DNA of 35,977 bases, taken from Gammaproteobacteria bacterium. Lineage in GTDB: Bacteria; Pseudomonadota; Gammaproteobacteria; S012-40. Location of the stretch: the NCBI GenBank assembly GCA_029881255.1, contig JAOUMY010000020.1, positions 1 through 35,977 of the forward strand. The letters run 5' to 3'. A program made the translations under genes and the position numbers. Position 1 is the first letter of the stretch. Every line of letters begins with the position of its first letter. The notes beneath the pieces are model-generated. The model was not told the DNA's origin. It did no database searches and worked only from the letters and a program-made list of their open reading frames with translations. This document shows positions 7,325 through 15,752 of the stretch, piece by piece.

Positions 7325-7900
7325 ATGGGCTGGGGTGGTGCGCGTACAGGATCGGGACCAAAGACAGGAGGAGCGGCACAGATCCGGCGCGACATTGACA
7401 ACGCGATCCAGGCAGGTTTCGCACATGCGGCGGCCACAAAACACAGGCACTTAGCAACCGGCAATCTCCACGAGGACGCAAAAACGGCGGTGGCAATGGT
7501 TGTCAGTGATGCAATCCTAGCGGGCGACGGGCTCAAAGTGTTAGCGGTTTGGTCACAGTTCGCGCCCAAGAGCGACAAGGACCAGGGCGGCGACGCTGGC
7601 AAGACAGCACTTGAGACCGCAATCGGTAGGCTCGGCGGACTGAATACGTCCGAAGTCCACACCAAAAGCGACAATGAACAAGTAAAATCAACGGGTTACG
7701 GGCAAAGAACTACTGATAGCGAATCAGCAGGGCTGGGAAAAGGGCCGTTTTTCCTGCCTCAATTGCCGTTTGATCTACCCAGCCAGGACGCGCCCCAGGC
7801 CACCCCCGGCACCCCCCCAGCCGCCCCCACCCCTACTTACCCGGTAGGCGCGAAAAATTTTGATTATTTCCCAAATTCCGATTCGGGGGAAAACACATGA
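7325..7900 (+). CDS. Probable terminase small subunit
   Basis: A 191-aa protein with the N-terminus GWGGARTGSGPKTGG, the opening seen in many phage terminase small subunits and related DNA-binding proteins, followed by a helical region (about residues 20-80). The C-terminus is low-complexity and Pro-rich (APQATPGTPPAAPTPTYP). A GAGGAG Shine-Dalgarno lies 9 nt before the ATG. The assignment rests on the N-terminal pattern and on its place just ahead of the large terminase, downstream of a repeat-rich non-coding region. A small subunit would recognise the packaging site and load the large subunit. No Walker motifs are present, as expected. Confidence 0.6.
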   Translation: MGWGGARTGSGPKTGGAAQIRRDIDNAIQAGFAHAAATKHRHLATGNLHEDAKTAVAMVVSDAILAGDGLKVLAVWSQFAPKSDKDQGGDAGKTALETAIGRLGGLNTSEVHTKSDNEQVKSTGYGQRTTDSESAGLGKGPFFLPQLPFDLPSQDAPQATPGTPPAAPTPTYPVGAKNFDYFPNSDSGENT

Positions 7901-8136
7901 CCTGCCGGGTAGCTAACCATGCACTCGGGCGCTCTGAGCTAACCATGCCGGAGAATCGTTGTCAGCTAACCATGCTACAGGGGTCTAGGGATATCAATGT
8001 CCTGGGGAGGGCTACCCATGCCAGCCTTTCGTGTTTAATCCGGTCTCGGAGTGAGCGGCGACCGTGGGAAATCCAGGGTTGGCCGTGGGCCGATGCCACG
8101 GGGCGCATCTCTTTTGTGGGAGGGTGCGGGTCGTGA
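7897..8136 (+). CDS. Doubtful 79-aa open frame between terminase genes
   Basis: The frame begins with an ATGA overlap at the preceding stop and ends in a TGATGG overlap with the large-terminase start, a geometry that suggests translational coupling. The protein has no recognisable motif and an odd composition, and its first third is encoded by the AGCTAACCATG repeats, so it may instead be an open stretch of a DNA-site region. Confidence 0.3.
   Translation: MTCRVANHALGRSELTMPENRCQLTMLQGSRDINVLGRATHASLSCLIRSRSERRPWEIQGWPWADATGRISFVGGCGS
7911..8020. repeat. Spaced direct repeats AGCTAACCATG (terminase-binding candidates)
   Basis: Three exact copies of the 11-mer AGCTAACCATG lie at 7911-7921, 7937-7947 and 7964-7974 (26 and 27 bp apart, about 2.5 helical turns), with a degenerate copy GGCTACCCATG at 8010-8020. 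Iterated sites at the small/large terminase boundary fit packaging-initiation (pac/cosB-like) sites, though other protein binding is possible. Confidence 0.6.
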
Positions 8137-9968
8137 TGGATAATGTGGCAACTGCAACGGCACAAGAACCTACGTTAGCCGAATCTGCGCTTGCATCCAT
8201 CACGCATACCGCACGTCCTTTCACTGAAAAAGAGCAAATTGCGTGGCAATGGCTACTGCCCGCAAACATGAGCGCATACGATCATCTGGCTTGGCTAATC
8301 CTCCGCTGGCGACTCGATCCAGTTGCTTTCGGCATAGAGGCTCTGCGCATTGTGATCCAGCCTTATCAAGCACAGATCCTTCTAGACCTCGCCGACGCAC
8401 CACTGGCGTTGTATGAGTTTTATGGACTGAATCCGGCTAACGCGAAACGCCAAGTGATTGTCCCGTCAGGACACGGTTTGGGAAAGACGCGGGTATTGGC
8501 GATTGCGATTTGGTGGCATCTCATCACGCACCCGTTTTCAAAAACCATTTGTACGGCGCCAACGTCAGACCAGTTGACCGGGCAGCTTTGGGGTGAAGTC
8601 CGAAAAATGTACCGGCGCTTAAAAAAACGCTGGAGCATGATTGCGGCCGATTGGGAAATTCTCGGTTCTAGTATTACGCACCGGAATCCTGATAACGGCG
8701 ACTGGATGTGCATTGCGCGAACGGCTCGACCTGAGAAGCCTGAAGGTCTTCAGGGAGCGCACGCACTCGACGACGATGATCCGTTCGGTGAACTCGCCGA
8801 TTTTTTTGGTGAAGAATCCGACGATATCCCCTCGGGCGGTATTTTGATAATCGCGGAAGAAGCCAGTGGTATCGACGACGCTATTCGTGAAGTGCTAGAG
8901 GGGGCCTTGTCCGAAGATGGGGCCCGGTTTCTTGCGATGGGAAATCCTACGCGGCCCGATGGTTGGTTTGCGGAAGCAATGGACAACCCACAACGGTATG
9001 GCGTGGTGAATCTCGATTGCCGGATGTCGAATCGCGAAAATGTGTATGAGCTACCGTTTCGCCACATTCCACAACCGGGCAAACAAGCAGAGATACGACG
9101 CTATCGAATTCGAGGATTTGTTCAGCCGAAGTATTGGGAGAACTTATTGCGCGAATGCGATGGTGATGAGGACCATGATCGGATACGTGTGCGCGTGCGT
9201 GGAATGAAACCGCGAAGTGCATTTGAGCAATGTATCAAAACACACTGGATCGAAGATGCATTTAAACGAGAACCGGATCAAGCGAGCAAGTCGGAGTCTG
9301 TGGTACTTGGCCTCGATTTCGGGCTTACATCCGATAAGCATTCTATTGGCGCGAGACAAGGTTTTAATTGTCTCGATGGTGAAGAATGGTTGCCAAAAGA
9401 AAAGCCGGAAGAAATTACACTCGACGCGGCGCAACGCGCAATTGATTGGCAAGAATTGTATAGAGCGAAGTTCATTATTGGCGACGCTAACGGAGTTGGC
9501 CGGGGCGCGATGGAGTACCTTGCAAAATATTTTCATCAAGACCGTCCAGAACTTGGTGTGCGCGTTATCTTGTTTAACTCAGGCACGGGGGCCGCCGACA
9601 ATAAACGGTTTTATCGTCGGCGCGATGAAATGTGGTTTAAAGAAGGGCGCAAATTCTTTGCGAATCCGCGTTGCTATGCGCGCGAACTGCCAGGGCTAAA
9701 GGCGCAACTTACACAGCCTGGGTTTCATGAGGATGCCAGTCGGCGCATCAAGGTTGAAACAAAGAAGGAAATCAAGTCACGTCTGGGTGAAGAAAAGGGC
9801 GCTTCGGGGAATCTTGCGGAAGGCTTTCTACATACGTTAATGGTGCATGTGCCTGAGCACAAAGAAGCAAAAAAGAAACAGAAACCGGAGGAATTCTTTC
9901 ATCCGGCAATAAAGAAGCATTTTTCACGTTTGAGGGCGCGAATGTATGACGCCAACTTTATTCGATGA
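8136..9968 (+). CDS. Terminase large subunit
   Basis: A 610-aa packaging motor from the ATG at 8136, preceded by GGGAGGGTG; an upstream in-frame ATG at 8064 lies in the preceding open frame and is less likely. The ATPase domain has a Walker A-like SGHGLGKT (111-118), and Walker B ILIIAEE (236-242) ends in the catalytic acid. The C-terminal nuclease domain has an RNase H-type first acid in LGLDFGLTSD (D394) and a second in IIGDANG (D450). It translocates DNA into the prohead and cuts it. It follows the small-subunit candidate and the AGCTAACCATG array; the membrane-protein gene at 9965 overlaps its stop (ATGA). Confidence 0.93.
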   Translation: MDNVATATAQEPTLAESALASITHTARPFTEKEQIAWQWLLPANMSAYDHLAWLILRWRLDPVAFGIEALRIVIQPYQAQILLDLADAPLALYEFYGLNPANAKRQVIVPSGHGLGKTRVLAIAIWWHLITHPFSKTICTAPTSDQLTGQLWGEVRKMYRRLKKRWSMIAADWEILGSSITHRNPDNGDWMCIARTARPEKPEGLQGAHALDDDDPFGELADFFGEESDDIPSGGILIIAEEASGIDDAIREVLEGALSEDGARFLAMGNPTRPDGWFAEAMDNPQRYGVVNLDCRMSNRENVYELPFRHIPQPGKQAEIRRYRIRGFVQPKYWENLLRECDGDEDHDRIRVRVRGMKPRSAFEQCIKTHWIEDAFKREPDQASKSESVVLGLDFGLTSDKHSIGARQGFNCLDGEEWLPKEKPEEITLDAAQRAIDWQELYRAKFIIGDANGVGRGAMEYLAKYFHQDRPELGVRVILFNSGTGAADNKRFYRRRDEMWFKEGRKFFANPRCYARELPGLKAQLTQPGFHEDASRRIKVETKKEIKSRLGEEKGASGNLAEGFLHTLMVHVPEHKEAKKKQKPEEFFHPAIKKHFSRLRARMYDANFIR

Positions 9969-10282
9969 ATTGGATAGGCACCTGCCTATGTATTGTTTGC
10001 GTGGGTCTTATTTTCGCGATTCATTTGGGCGTTGGGTTGCTTAGTTGGGGAATTATGACCGATACAATTGTTCAAATACTGATTTTTATTTTCTCAGCTA
10101 GTGCCGTGTTTTTTGTCGGCAGTAAGCGGAATGAACTGAAACGCATCGGATTCATTTGTGGAATATTGGGTCAACCATTGTGGTTCTATACAACTTTTAT
10201 GAATGAGCAATGGGGGATTTTCTTGTTAAGTTTTTGGTACACGTTTGCGTGGAGCAGAGGACTATGGAATCACCGTCATTAG
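9965..10282 (+). CDS. Small multi-pass membrane protein
   Basis: A 105-aa protein with about three to four hydrophobic segments: residues 4-28 (CLCIVCVGLIFAIHLGVGLLSWG), 32-52 (TIVQILIFIFSASAVFFVG), 60-75 and 84-98. The ATG overlaps the terminase stop. The pattern of a short central KRNELKR loop resembles small phage membrane proteins of unknown function found near terminase or lysis genes. A holin-like role is possible but not shown. Confidence 0.65.
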   Translation: MNWIGTCLCIVCVGLIFAIHLGVGLLSWGIMTDTIVQILIFIFSASAVFFVGSKRNELKRIGFICGILGQPLWFYTTFMNEQWGIFLLSFWYTFAWSRGLWNHRH

Positions 10283-10590
10283 TTAATCGGAAATTTATCA
10301 GGACGCTATGCTGGGTTGTGCTATCGGGTGTAGTGCTTATCGCTGCTTTGAGAGCATCTTACGAAATCACAGTGGTGATTCACAACAAATTGCACGAATT
10401 GAATGACAAGCCTGTTTTGGAAGTCGGCGCGTATAAAGTATCAACCGTTCCATGTGAAACAATTACTCAGTGTAAAGACGAGGAAGTTGGAAACAAAATT
10501 CCACTTCCCCCTCTGTGCATTGGCGATTACATACCATTCATTGTGCAACATAAACCGAAAGGAGTAGAACATGAACGAGCAAGAGATTGA
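10264..10590 (+). CDS. Single-pass membrane protein, unknown
   Basis: A 108-aa protein from the ATG at 10264, chosen because GGAG lies 9 nt upstream; the in-frame ATG at 10210 has no good ribosome site. One hydrophobic segment spans residues about 13-32 (TLCWVVLSGVVLIAALRASY). The remainder would be periplasmic or cytoplasmic and has three Cys residues. It overlaps the preceding membrane gene and the following Gp49-family gene. No family was recognised. Confidence 0.55.
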   Translation: MESPSLVNRKFIRTLCWVVLSGVVLIAALRASYEITVVIHNKLHELNDKPVLEVGAYKVSTVPCETITQCKDEEVGNKIPLPPLCIGDYIPFIVQHKPKGVEHERARD

Positions 10591-10879
10591 ACGAGAGATA
10601 CAGGAAAAAGAACTGGATGCGCCTCGGCTTACGCCAGACGATATCGATAGCGTCATCAAGATCGAGCAATACCACGTCTTTGAGGGGACACAATTAACCG
10701 TGTGCTGCCTGACATTGCGCAATGGATTTACTGTAACGGGCGAATCTGCTTGTGCCAGCCCAGAGAATTTTAATGCTGAGCTAGGTCGCAATATCGCGAG
10801 AACGAAAGCGCGAGATAAGATCTGGGCGTTAGAAGGTTATCTGCTAAAACAGAAACTTTATGAACTAGGGAATGACTGA
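10571..10879 (+). CDS. Gp49-like phage family protein
   Basis: A 102-aa protein. The C-terminal half (54-92), TVTGESACASPENFNAELG followed by ARTKARDKIWALEGYLL, is the hallmark of the Gp49 phage family (Pfam Phage_gp49_66), small proteins of unknown function found in many tailed phages. The N-terminus is a charged coil (QEIEREIQEKELD). A GGAG ribosome site precedes the ATG. Its usual genomic neighbours are lysis or packaging-region genes, as here. Confidence 0.85.
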   Translation: MNEQEIEREIQEKELDAPRLTPDDIDSVIKIEQYHVFEGTQLTVCCLTLRNGFTVTGESACASPENFNAELGRNIARTKARDKIWALEGYLLKQKLYELGND

Positions 10880-10928
10880 TAGTTGATTCATAGAGGCGGC
10901 TACGGTCGCCTCAATTGAGGATGAGCGA

Positions 10929-11762
10929 ATGGATGATAAGAAAATTATTTGCATTTACCACGGAGGTTGCACGGATGGTTTCGGCGCGGCATTTGCGGTT
11001 TGGAAGAAGTTCGGCGATGCAGTGGAGTATCACAAGGGTGTGTATGGGTACGCTCCTCCTGATTGCACTGGCCACGATGTTTACATTGTGGATTTTAGCT
11101 ATAAACGCGATGTCATGGAGCAAATCGCTCGTGTCGCGAATAGTGTCACGGTTCTTGATCATCATAAAACGGCCCGTGAAGACCTGGAGGGACTACTGGA
11201 ATCTGGAGTGGTTCGAGGCGAGTTCGACATGGGTCGTTCTGGAGCGGTAATTACGTGGCAGTATTTGCATGATACCCCGGTGCCTCAACTACTCTTGCAT
11301 ATCCAGGATCGAGATTTATGGAAGTTTGAGTTTGAGGAAACGAAGAATATTGTTGCGGCGTTGTTCTCGCGTCCGTTTGAATTTACGGCCTGGGATTATT
11401 ACACAAGGCCCCTTGGAGAAAACGATTTGCCTTTACTTGCTCTGGAAGGTGACGCAATTAATCGTGCGCATCGTCAGTACGTCGAGAAACTGAAAGAACA
11501 TACCAGACATTTGGTTATCTGTGGTTACGCTGTACCAACCGTGAATTGCCCCTGGTGGTTTGCATCGGATGTTGCTGGCGAACTGTCAGAAGGCCATGCG
11601 CTGGGCGCAACCTATATGCAGATGAAGGACAATATTGTGTTTAATCTGCGCACGCGGCGCGATGATATTGATGTATCGGAAATTGCTAAGCGTTATGGCG
11701 GCGGTGGGCACGCGAAGGCGGCCGGTTTCGCCGTACGACATTTAGGGGAGTTGCAGGGATGA
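10929..11762 (+). CDS. DHH/DHHA1-family phosphoesterase
   Basis: A 277-aa protein with the motifs of DHH phosphoesterases: HGGCTDGFGAAFA (11-23) with a conserved Asp, VDFSYKRD (54-61), the signature DHH at 77-79 (VLDHHKT), HIQDRDLW in the middle, and the DHHA1 motif GGGGH (257-261) before AAGF. These enzymes hydrolyse phosphodiester or phosphoanhydride bonds of short oligonucleotides, cyclic dinucleotides or pAp using Mn2+. Close relatives of this layout occur in bacteria and phages. The substrate here is unknown; nucleotide recycling or removal of a signalling nucleotide are both possible. It is followed by an ATGA-coupled gene. Confidence 0.88.
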   Translation: MDDKKIICIYHGGCTDGFGAAFAVWKKFGDAVEYHKGVYGYAPPDCTGHDVYIVDFSYKRDVMEQIARVANSVTVLDHHKTAREDLEGLLESGVVRGEFDMGRSGAVITWQYLHDTPVPQLLLHIQDRDLWKFEFEETKNIVAALFSRPFEFTAWDYYTRPLGENDLPLLALEGDAINRAHRQYVEKLKEHTRHLVICGYAVPTVNCPWWFASDVAGELSEGHALGATYMQMKDNIVFNLRTRRDDIDVSEIAKRYGGGGHAKAAGFAVRHLGELQG

Positions 11763-12301
11763 ACGATTTGGTCGATATTCTAAGCGATTTCGGTGAAGTC
11801 AAAGTACTTTCTTCACCGGAAGATGGCATAAATGTTCATTCACGTTTTAAACGTAAAGTTTGGGCGTTTAGGAGTGATTTTACAGGGTCATTGGCGAAGT
11901 GGTTAGTAAAACAATCGCCGTATACTGTTCCCGATAACTTAGCGACTTGTATTGAGAAATTCGACAAGTTGGCGAGTGATACTTTCGGCTTTGACTGCAA
12001 TGAGATGATTGAAATAGAGCTTATCGGGTTGACAAAAACAATATATCAATTGTTAGAGCAAATTCCAGAAGTTATGGCACTTAATGAGAGAAAGAACGGA
12101 CGGGAAGGGCTCGGCGTTGTTTCGCGTTTTGGCAGTGATGCAATTAACCCTGATGATGATTTTATTGACATTCTGGCTGTTGCTCAAAACATTACATGCG
12201 ACTTTGCGACCGACGCGGATTGTCGAGCCTATCTGGATCAAAACCCCGACCTTTTTACAGAGCAAATGATTAAGGATCTTAGCGGAGGCGTAGACCATTG
12301 A
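11759..12301 (+). CDS. Hypothetical protein coupled to DHH gene
   Basis: A 180-aa, acidic, mostly helical-looking protein without recognised motifs. Its ATG overlaps the stop of the DHH phosphoesterase gene and its stop overlaps the TTG start of the phospholipase-like gene, so it is certainly part of the same transcript. Segments such as NPDDDFIDILAVAQNITCDFATDADCRAYL look like a compact globular domain. No function is assigned. Confidence 0.7.
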   Translation: MNDLVDILSDFGEVKVLSSPEDGINVHSRFKRKVWAFRSDFTGSLAKWLVKQSPYTVPDNLATCIEKFDKLASDTFGFDCNEMIEIELIGLTKTIYQLLEQIPEVMALNERKNGREGLGVVSRFGSDAINPDDDFIDILAVAQNITCDFATDADCRAYLDQNPDLFTEQMIKDLSGGVDH

Positions 12302-12714
12302 CGAAGACCGCAGAGCTTTGGGCACCAAAATCGTTTTGGGCAGCTAAACCATTTGTGCGAGATAGTGTTTGCAACGGGTGTGGAACAAAAGGCCTGGGCG
12401 GCTTACTTGTGCCGGATACGCTGTACGGTCTGTCGGTGACTGCGGCGTGCAACATTCATGATTGGATGTATCACCATGGCCAAGTTATCGCGGACAAAGA
12501 AGAAGCGGATCGTGCGTTTTTAAACAACATGATCCGCATTATTGAAGCCCATACGAAATACGGCTTTATTAAGTTTCTCCGTCGCCGACGTGCGTACAAG
12601 TATTATTTGTCGGTTAAGTTGTTTGGCGGGCCTGCATTCTGGGCTAATAAGAACCGCGCAGACGAACTCGCTGACGTGAATCTGGATTGGGATGTTGATT
12701 GGGATATTGTATGA
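12298..12714 (+). CDS. Phospholipase A2-like protein
   Basis: A 138-aa protein starting with TTG at 12298; GGAGG lies 9 nt upstream and no ATG is available, so the rare start is well supported. Residues 51-60, CNIHDWMYHH, match the catalytic CxxHD of prokaryotic and viral phospholipase A2 folds (H54-D55), with further Cys at 25, 28 and 51. Such enzymes hydrolyse the sn-2 ester of phospholipids. Set between a coupled hypothetical gene and the transglycosylase, it may help disrupt host membranes at lysis or entry. The family call rests on the motif and size; the essential Ca2+-binding loop is not obvious by eye. Confidence 0.65.
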   Translation: MTKTAELWAPKSFWAAKPFVRDSVCNGCGTKGLGGLLVPDTLYGLSVTAACNIHDWMYHHGQVIADKEEADRAFLNNMIRIIEAHTKYGFIKFLRRRRAYKYYLSVKLFGGPAFWANKNRADELADVNLDWDVDWDIV

Positions 12715-13211
12715 ACCTGAATACAGATATTCTAGATAGCGCAAAAGCGTATGCGGCACGGTACGAGATACCATCGACAATCGTCTTAGGTATTGTTCGA
12801 GCCGAAAGCAGCGGCGATATTTTCGCGATGCGCTATGAACCTGACTATCGTTGGCTTTGGGATGTGAAAGAAGGTGGGCCGATAAAACAAATTAATTTGT
12901 CTGGCGCGTTCCCTCACTATCCACATTCGACGTGGCAAACAGAAATCACGGGGCAGAAAACGTCCTGGGGGCCAATGCAAGTCATGGGTGCAGTTGCGCG
13001 TGAGTATGGGTTTAACGGGTACTTCCCGGAATTGTGTTCGGTTGACCTGGGTATTCTATACGGTTGTAAATACTTAGCGCGATTACGCGATTCGTTTATT
13101 GATTTACATGATTGGGCGGGCGTTGTGGCTGCGTATAACGCGGGTACGCCGAAATTCAATAACGATGGTACGTTTGCGAACCAGACTTATGTCGATAAAG
13201 TGTTTGAGTGA
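12711..13211 (+). CDS. Lytic transglycosylase (SLT domain), endolysin candidate
   Basis: A 166-aa protein starting at the ATG at 12711, which overlaps the preceding stop (ATGA). SLT-family motifs: the catalytic Glu in IVRAESSGD (E32), SWGPMQVMGAVAREYGF with the conserved GxMQ, and VAAYNAGTP near the end. It cleaves the glycan strand of peptidoglycan between MurNAc and GlcNAc. There is no evident signal peptide, so export would need a holin. It is followed by two small membrane-protein genes, making a plausible lysis cassette. A tail-associated role in entry is an alternative. Confidence 0.85.
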   Translation: MNLNTDILDSAKAYAARYEIPSTIVLGIVRAESSGDIFAMRYEPDYRWLWDVKEGGPIKQINLSGAFPHYPHSTWQTEITGQKTSWGPMQVMGAVAREYGFNGYFPELCSVDLGILYGCKYLARLRDSFIDLHDWAGVVAAYNAGTPKFNNDGTFANQTYVDKVFE

Positions 13212-13330
13212 TTTCATTACATATCGCAGATGTGTCCCCTCGCTCACTCAAGAAGCACACAAAAGAGGGGCGTATCCCTGCGGGTGAGGAGCGATCCGTT
13301 AATCTGCGTACAGTGCTCCGGGCGTAGTTG

Positions 13331-13364
13331 GATTGTTCGTGGTGAATAGGGGCCGCGAACAATC
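13331..13364 (+). other. 12-bp stem hairpin between lysis genes
   Basis: GATTGTTCGTGG (13331-13342) pairs with CCGCGAACAATC (13353-13364), with one U-G pair and a 10-nt loop. No T run follows, so it is not a standard terminator; it could be an RNA processing or stabilising structure ahead of the small membrane-protein gene. Confidence 0.5.
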
Positions 13365-13402
13365 TAGTCTCTCAACTTACAACCCCTCGGAGGCGGTTAA
13401 TC

Positions 13403-13582
13403 ATGTTAGACGGTAAAAAAACGCATTTGGCAGTGTTGGGCGGCATGCTATTTTTTGTTTCTCAATTTCTTCAGGGTGATATTGAACTAGGCAAGATGGT
13501 AGAACAAATTGTGTATCTTTTACCGTTTTCGACTATTCGTGTCGGCATCAGTAAGAGCAATAAGAAGAGCTACTTGCCGTGA
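13403..13582 (+). CDS. 59-aa membrane protein, holin-like candidate
   Basis: A short gene, ATG at 13403, with a GGAGG ribosome site 9 nt upstream. The protein MLDGKKTHLAVLGGMLFFVSQFL has one hydrophobic helix (about 8-23), then a second moderately hydrophobic stretch (EQIVYLLPFSTIRVGIS). Many phages have a similar 55-70 aa protein (start M-L-x-GKKT, end ..RxGIS) next to lysis genes. Its stop overlaps the GTG of the next gene. The holin role is inferred from place and membrane character. Confidence 0.65.
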   Translation: MLDGKKTHLAVLGGMLFFVSQFLQGDIELGKMVEQIVYLLPFSTIRVGISKSNKKSYLP

Positions 13583-13812
13583 CAGCGATGGAACCGATGG
13601 AAGTCATTATGTTGCTTTTTTCGCTGGGGCTTGGAGTCATGTTGCGAAAGGCGCTGAATGACGCCAAAGAGGCGAAAGATGATGTCGTTAAACTCCGCAT
13701 ACATATATCTGACAACTATATGCACAAAGATGATGTAGAAAATCGGCTCGAGAAAATCGACAACAAATTGGAGCAAATTTGGAAGGCCATTAATAAACGA
13801 GGTACTGATTAA
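13579..13812 (+). CDS. Membrane-anchored coiled-coil protein (spanin- or holin-region type)
   Basis: A 77-aa protein starting with GTG at 13579 (GTGA overlap with the previous stop). A hydrophobic N-terminal helix (EVIMLLFSLGLGVML, about 7-21) is followed by a charged coiled coil: ALNDAKEAKDDVVKLRIHIS and DVENRLEKIDNKLEQIWKAI. Small phage proteins with one membrane anchor and a YMHKDDVE-like element occur in lysis regions. It could be an i-spanin-like or holin-accessory protein. The stop overlaps the portal start (TAATG). Confidence 0.65.
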   Translation: MTAMEPMEVIMLLFSLGLGVMLRKALNDAKEAKDDVVKLRIHISDNYMHKDDVENRLEKIDNKLEQIWKAINKRGTD

Positions 13813-15692
13813 TGCAAGACGGTCCGATCGACACCAAAATGTGGCACAAGCGTATACAAGCCTCGCGTAGACGACGTGACAAGCGCGTAGACGATTGGGC
13901 CGGATATGCTATTTTGCACGCACGGTCTTACTCAGTTGAAAAGGGCGCTAACGATGACGAGTCTGTGCATCTGCCCAATGGCGATCAAATTCGCCTGAGT
14001 CTGGTGTATCGGAATGTTGAGCAAACCATGGGTATACTGGAAATGCCTAACGTCGGAATACGTGCTACTGCAAGTGATTTTACGCGCGAACTTGGTCCAA
14101 TGGATACTCACGCCGAACAAGTGGTAGAGCTGGGCGTTTTACGATCTATGTCGAGATCCGGTTTAATCAAGCACAAAGAAGAAGTTGATCCGGTTAAACG
14201 CGACGGTATTGTTATTGGGCACGGCATTACATACACGGGTTATCGAACAGTCACGGAACCCATGGAGAACCTTGTGCCGGTATTCCAAGAAGGCGATGGT
14301 GTGCTAATCCCAGTGCTCGATGAAAATACCGGGGAGCAACTATTGGAACCGGAAATGACCGATCAAGTCATTTGGGAGAATTGTTACGACAAACACGTAT
14401 CACCTATTCAATTTCTTTTCTCGTCCAGCGCAAAAACAATACCGTCATCTCCCTGGCACGGATTCGAGGATGTCGTCTCTCTGGAGGTGTTGCGATCCGA
14501 TCCGTTTTACAAGGAAAAATTGCCCAATGATCTAAAGGGCATGGCGTTTCGCATCCCGGATCTGTACGGTGATGTCGAAGATGACGAGCTGCTTATCGAG
14601 GATACAGTACGCATCATCAAGATATACAACAAGCTGACGCGAGAACTAATGGAATTTCTCGAGACAACCCCGCCGAATCTATCTGGCGAAAAAGCGAAAC
14701 GTTACAGTATTAACGATATCCCAGACTCCGAACTCATGCTGCTCGATGTGCAAAAAATCGGCGTTGCATTTGATAGCCCGATTGATGATTCGCCATTTAA
14801 TTTTTTCATTCCGATCCCTGCTAATGATAAATGGGATGGAATTAGCCAAGTCGAACATATCCGCAACCCGGCAGGGGAAGCGGACAAAACACGCACTCGT
14901 GCTGCAAACTGGGTGCGTGAACTGCGCCGTATTCCTTGGTTCAACAAGCGATTCGAAAGTCTGGAAGAAGCCCTATCCGTTGCGTATAACTCGGGCAGAA
15001 CGACGCCAATAGGACTAGATATTGATGACGATACGCCGCCCGAGAAGTTATTTGGTGAAATTCCAACGCCCAATATTCACCCTGAAATATTCCAGGGAGA
15101 GGCAAGGGCAAAAGAGGATGTGCGGGAAATATCGGGGATAGCGGAACGGCCGAGTAAAGGTGCCGATACTGCGACCGAAGCGGAAGTGATGAATCAGGTT
15201 GACGGTGCGAGACCTAATCGCAAGAAACGACTGTATTTGAAGTTTTTAACGGATGTCGCCAGGACGCACAAAGCGTTTCTGGCGCGGTTTGCACCAGAGG
15301 GGAAAATGGTCCAGCTCATTGGGTTGGACGGTGTGCCGGTTATGTACCCGTATGGCCGTGCTGCGTTTCAGCCCGAATTTGAACTCGAGGTAACGGCCAC
15401 AGGAGGAACAACCTCATTAACCCCGATCAAGCAAAAGTTGTTCACCGACGCCATGCCAATCATGCTAGATCGTTTCGGGCCGCGTGTGAATCTCCACTTG
15501 TTGCGCGAGTTTATGACCACGATGGATATGCGCAACATTAATCCGGTGCTTGCTATGGCGCGGGAAGATATGGGCGTTATCCCTGCCATGCCTAGCCAAG
15601 CAATCCCTGGGCAAATACCGCAAACGAATCTGAATGACATCACCAATGGGCAAGCACTTCGCAGTGCGGCGAATGTGGTGGTGGAAGGATAA
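13812..15692 (+). CDS. Portal protein
   Basis: A 626-aa protein placed between lysis/terminase and scaffold/capsid genes, with portal-like features: an N-terminal basic region (KRIQASRRRRDKRVDDW), a long acidic/helical wing, and in the last third a helical region with TEAEVMNQVDGARPNRKKRLYLKFLTD (the portal stem-crown pattern) ending in a QxxPxQ-rich tail. The portal forms the dodecameric ring at one vertex through which DNA is packaged. Its size fits podovirus portals (500-750 aa). The assignment is from gene order and general pattern, not from a single diagnostic motif. Confidence 0.8.
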   Translation: MQDGPIDTKMWHKRIQASRRRRDKRVDDWAGYAILHARSYSVEKGANDDESVHLPNGDQIRLSLVYRNVEQTMGILEMPNVGIRATASDFTRELGPMDTHAEQVVELGVLRSMSRSGLIKHKEEVDPVKRDGIVIGHGITYTGYRTVTEPMENLVPVFQEGDGVLIPVLDENTGEQLLEPEMTDQVIWENCYDKHVSPIQFLFSSSAKTIPSSPWHGFEDVVSLEVLRSDPFYKEKLPNDLKGMAFRIPDLYGDVEDDELLIEDTVRIIKIYNKLTRELMEFLETTPPNLSGEKAKRYSINDIPDSELMLLDVQKIGVAFDSPIDDSPFNFFIPIPANDKWDGISQVEHIRNPAGEADKTRTRAANWVRELRRIPWFNKRFESLEEALSVAYNSGRTTPIGLDIDDDTPPEKLFGEIPTPNIHPEIFQGEARAKEDVREISGIAERPSKGADTATEAEVMNQVDGARPNRKKRLYLKFLTDVARTHKAFLARFAPEGKMVQLIGLDGVPVMYPYGRAAFQPEFELEVTATGGTTSLTPIKQKLFTDAMPIMLDRFGPRVNLHLLREFMTTMDMRNINPVLAMAREDMGVIPAMPSQAIPGQIPQTNLNDITNGQALRSAANVVVEG

Positions 15693-15752
15693 CCCTGAGG
15701 CGAAGACGACCGCTTGTTGCAGGCAAAGGGCGGTGGAAGCATGGCAACGGAT

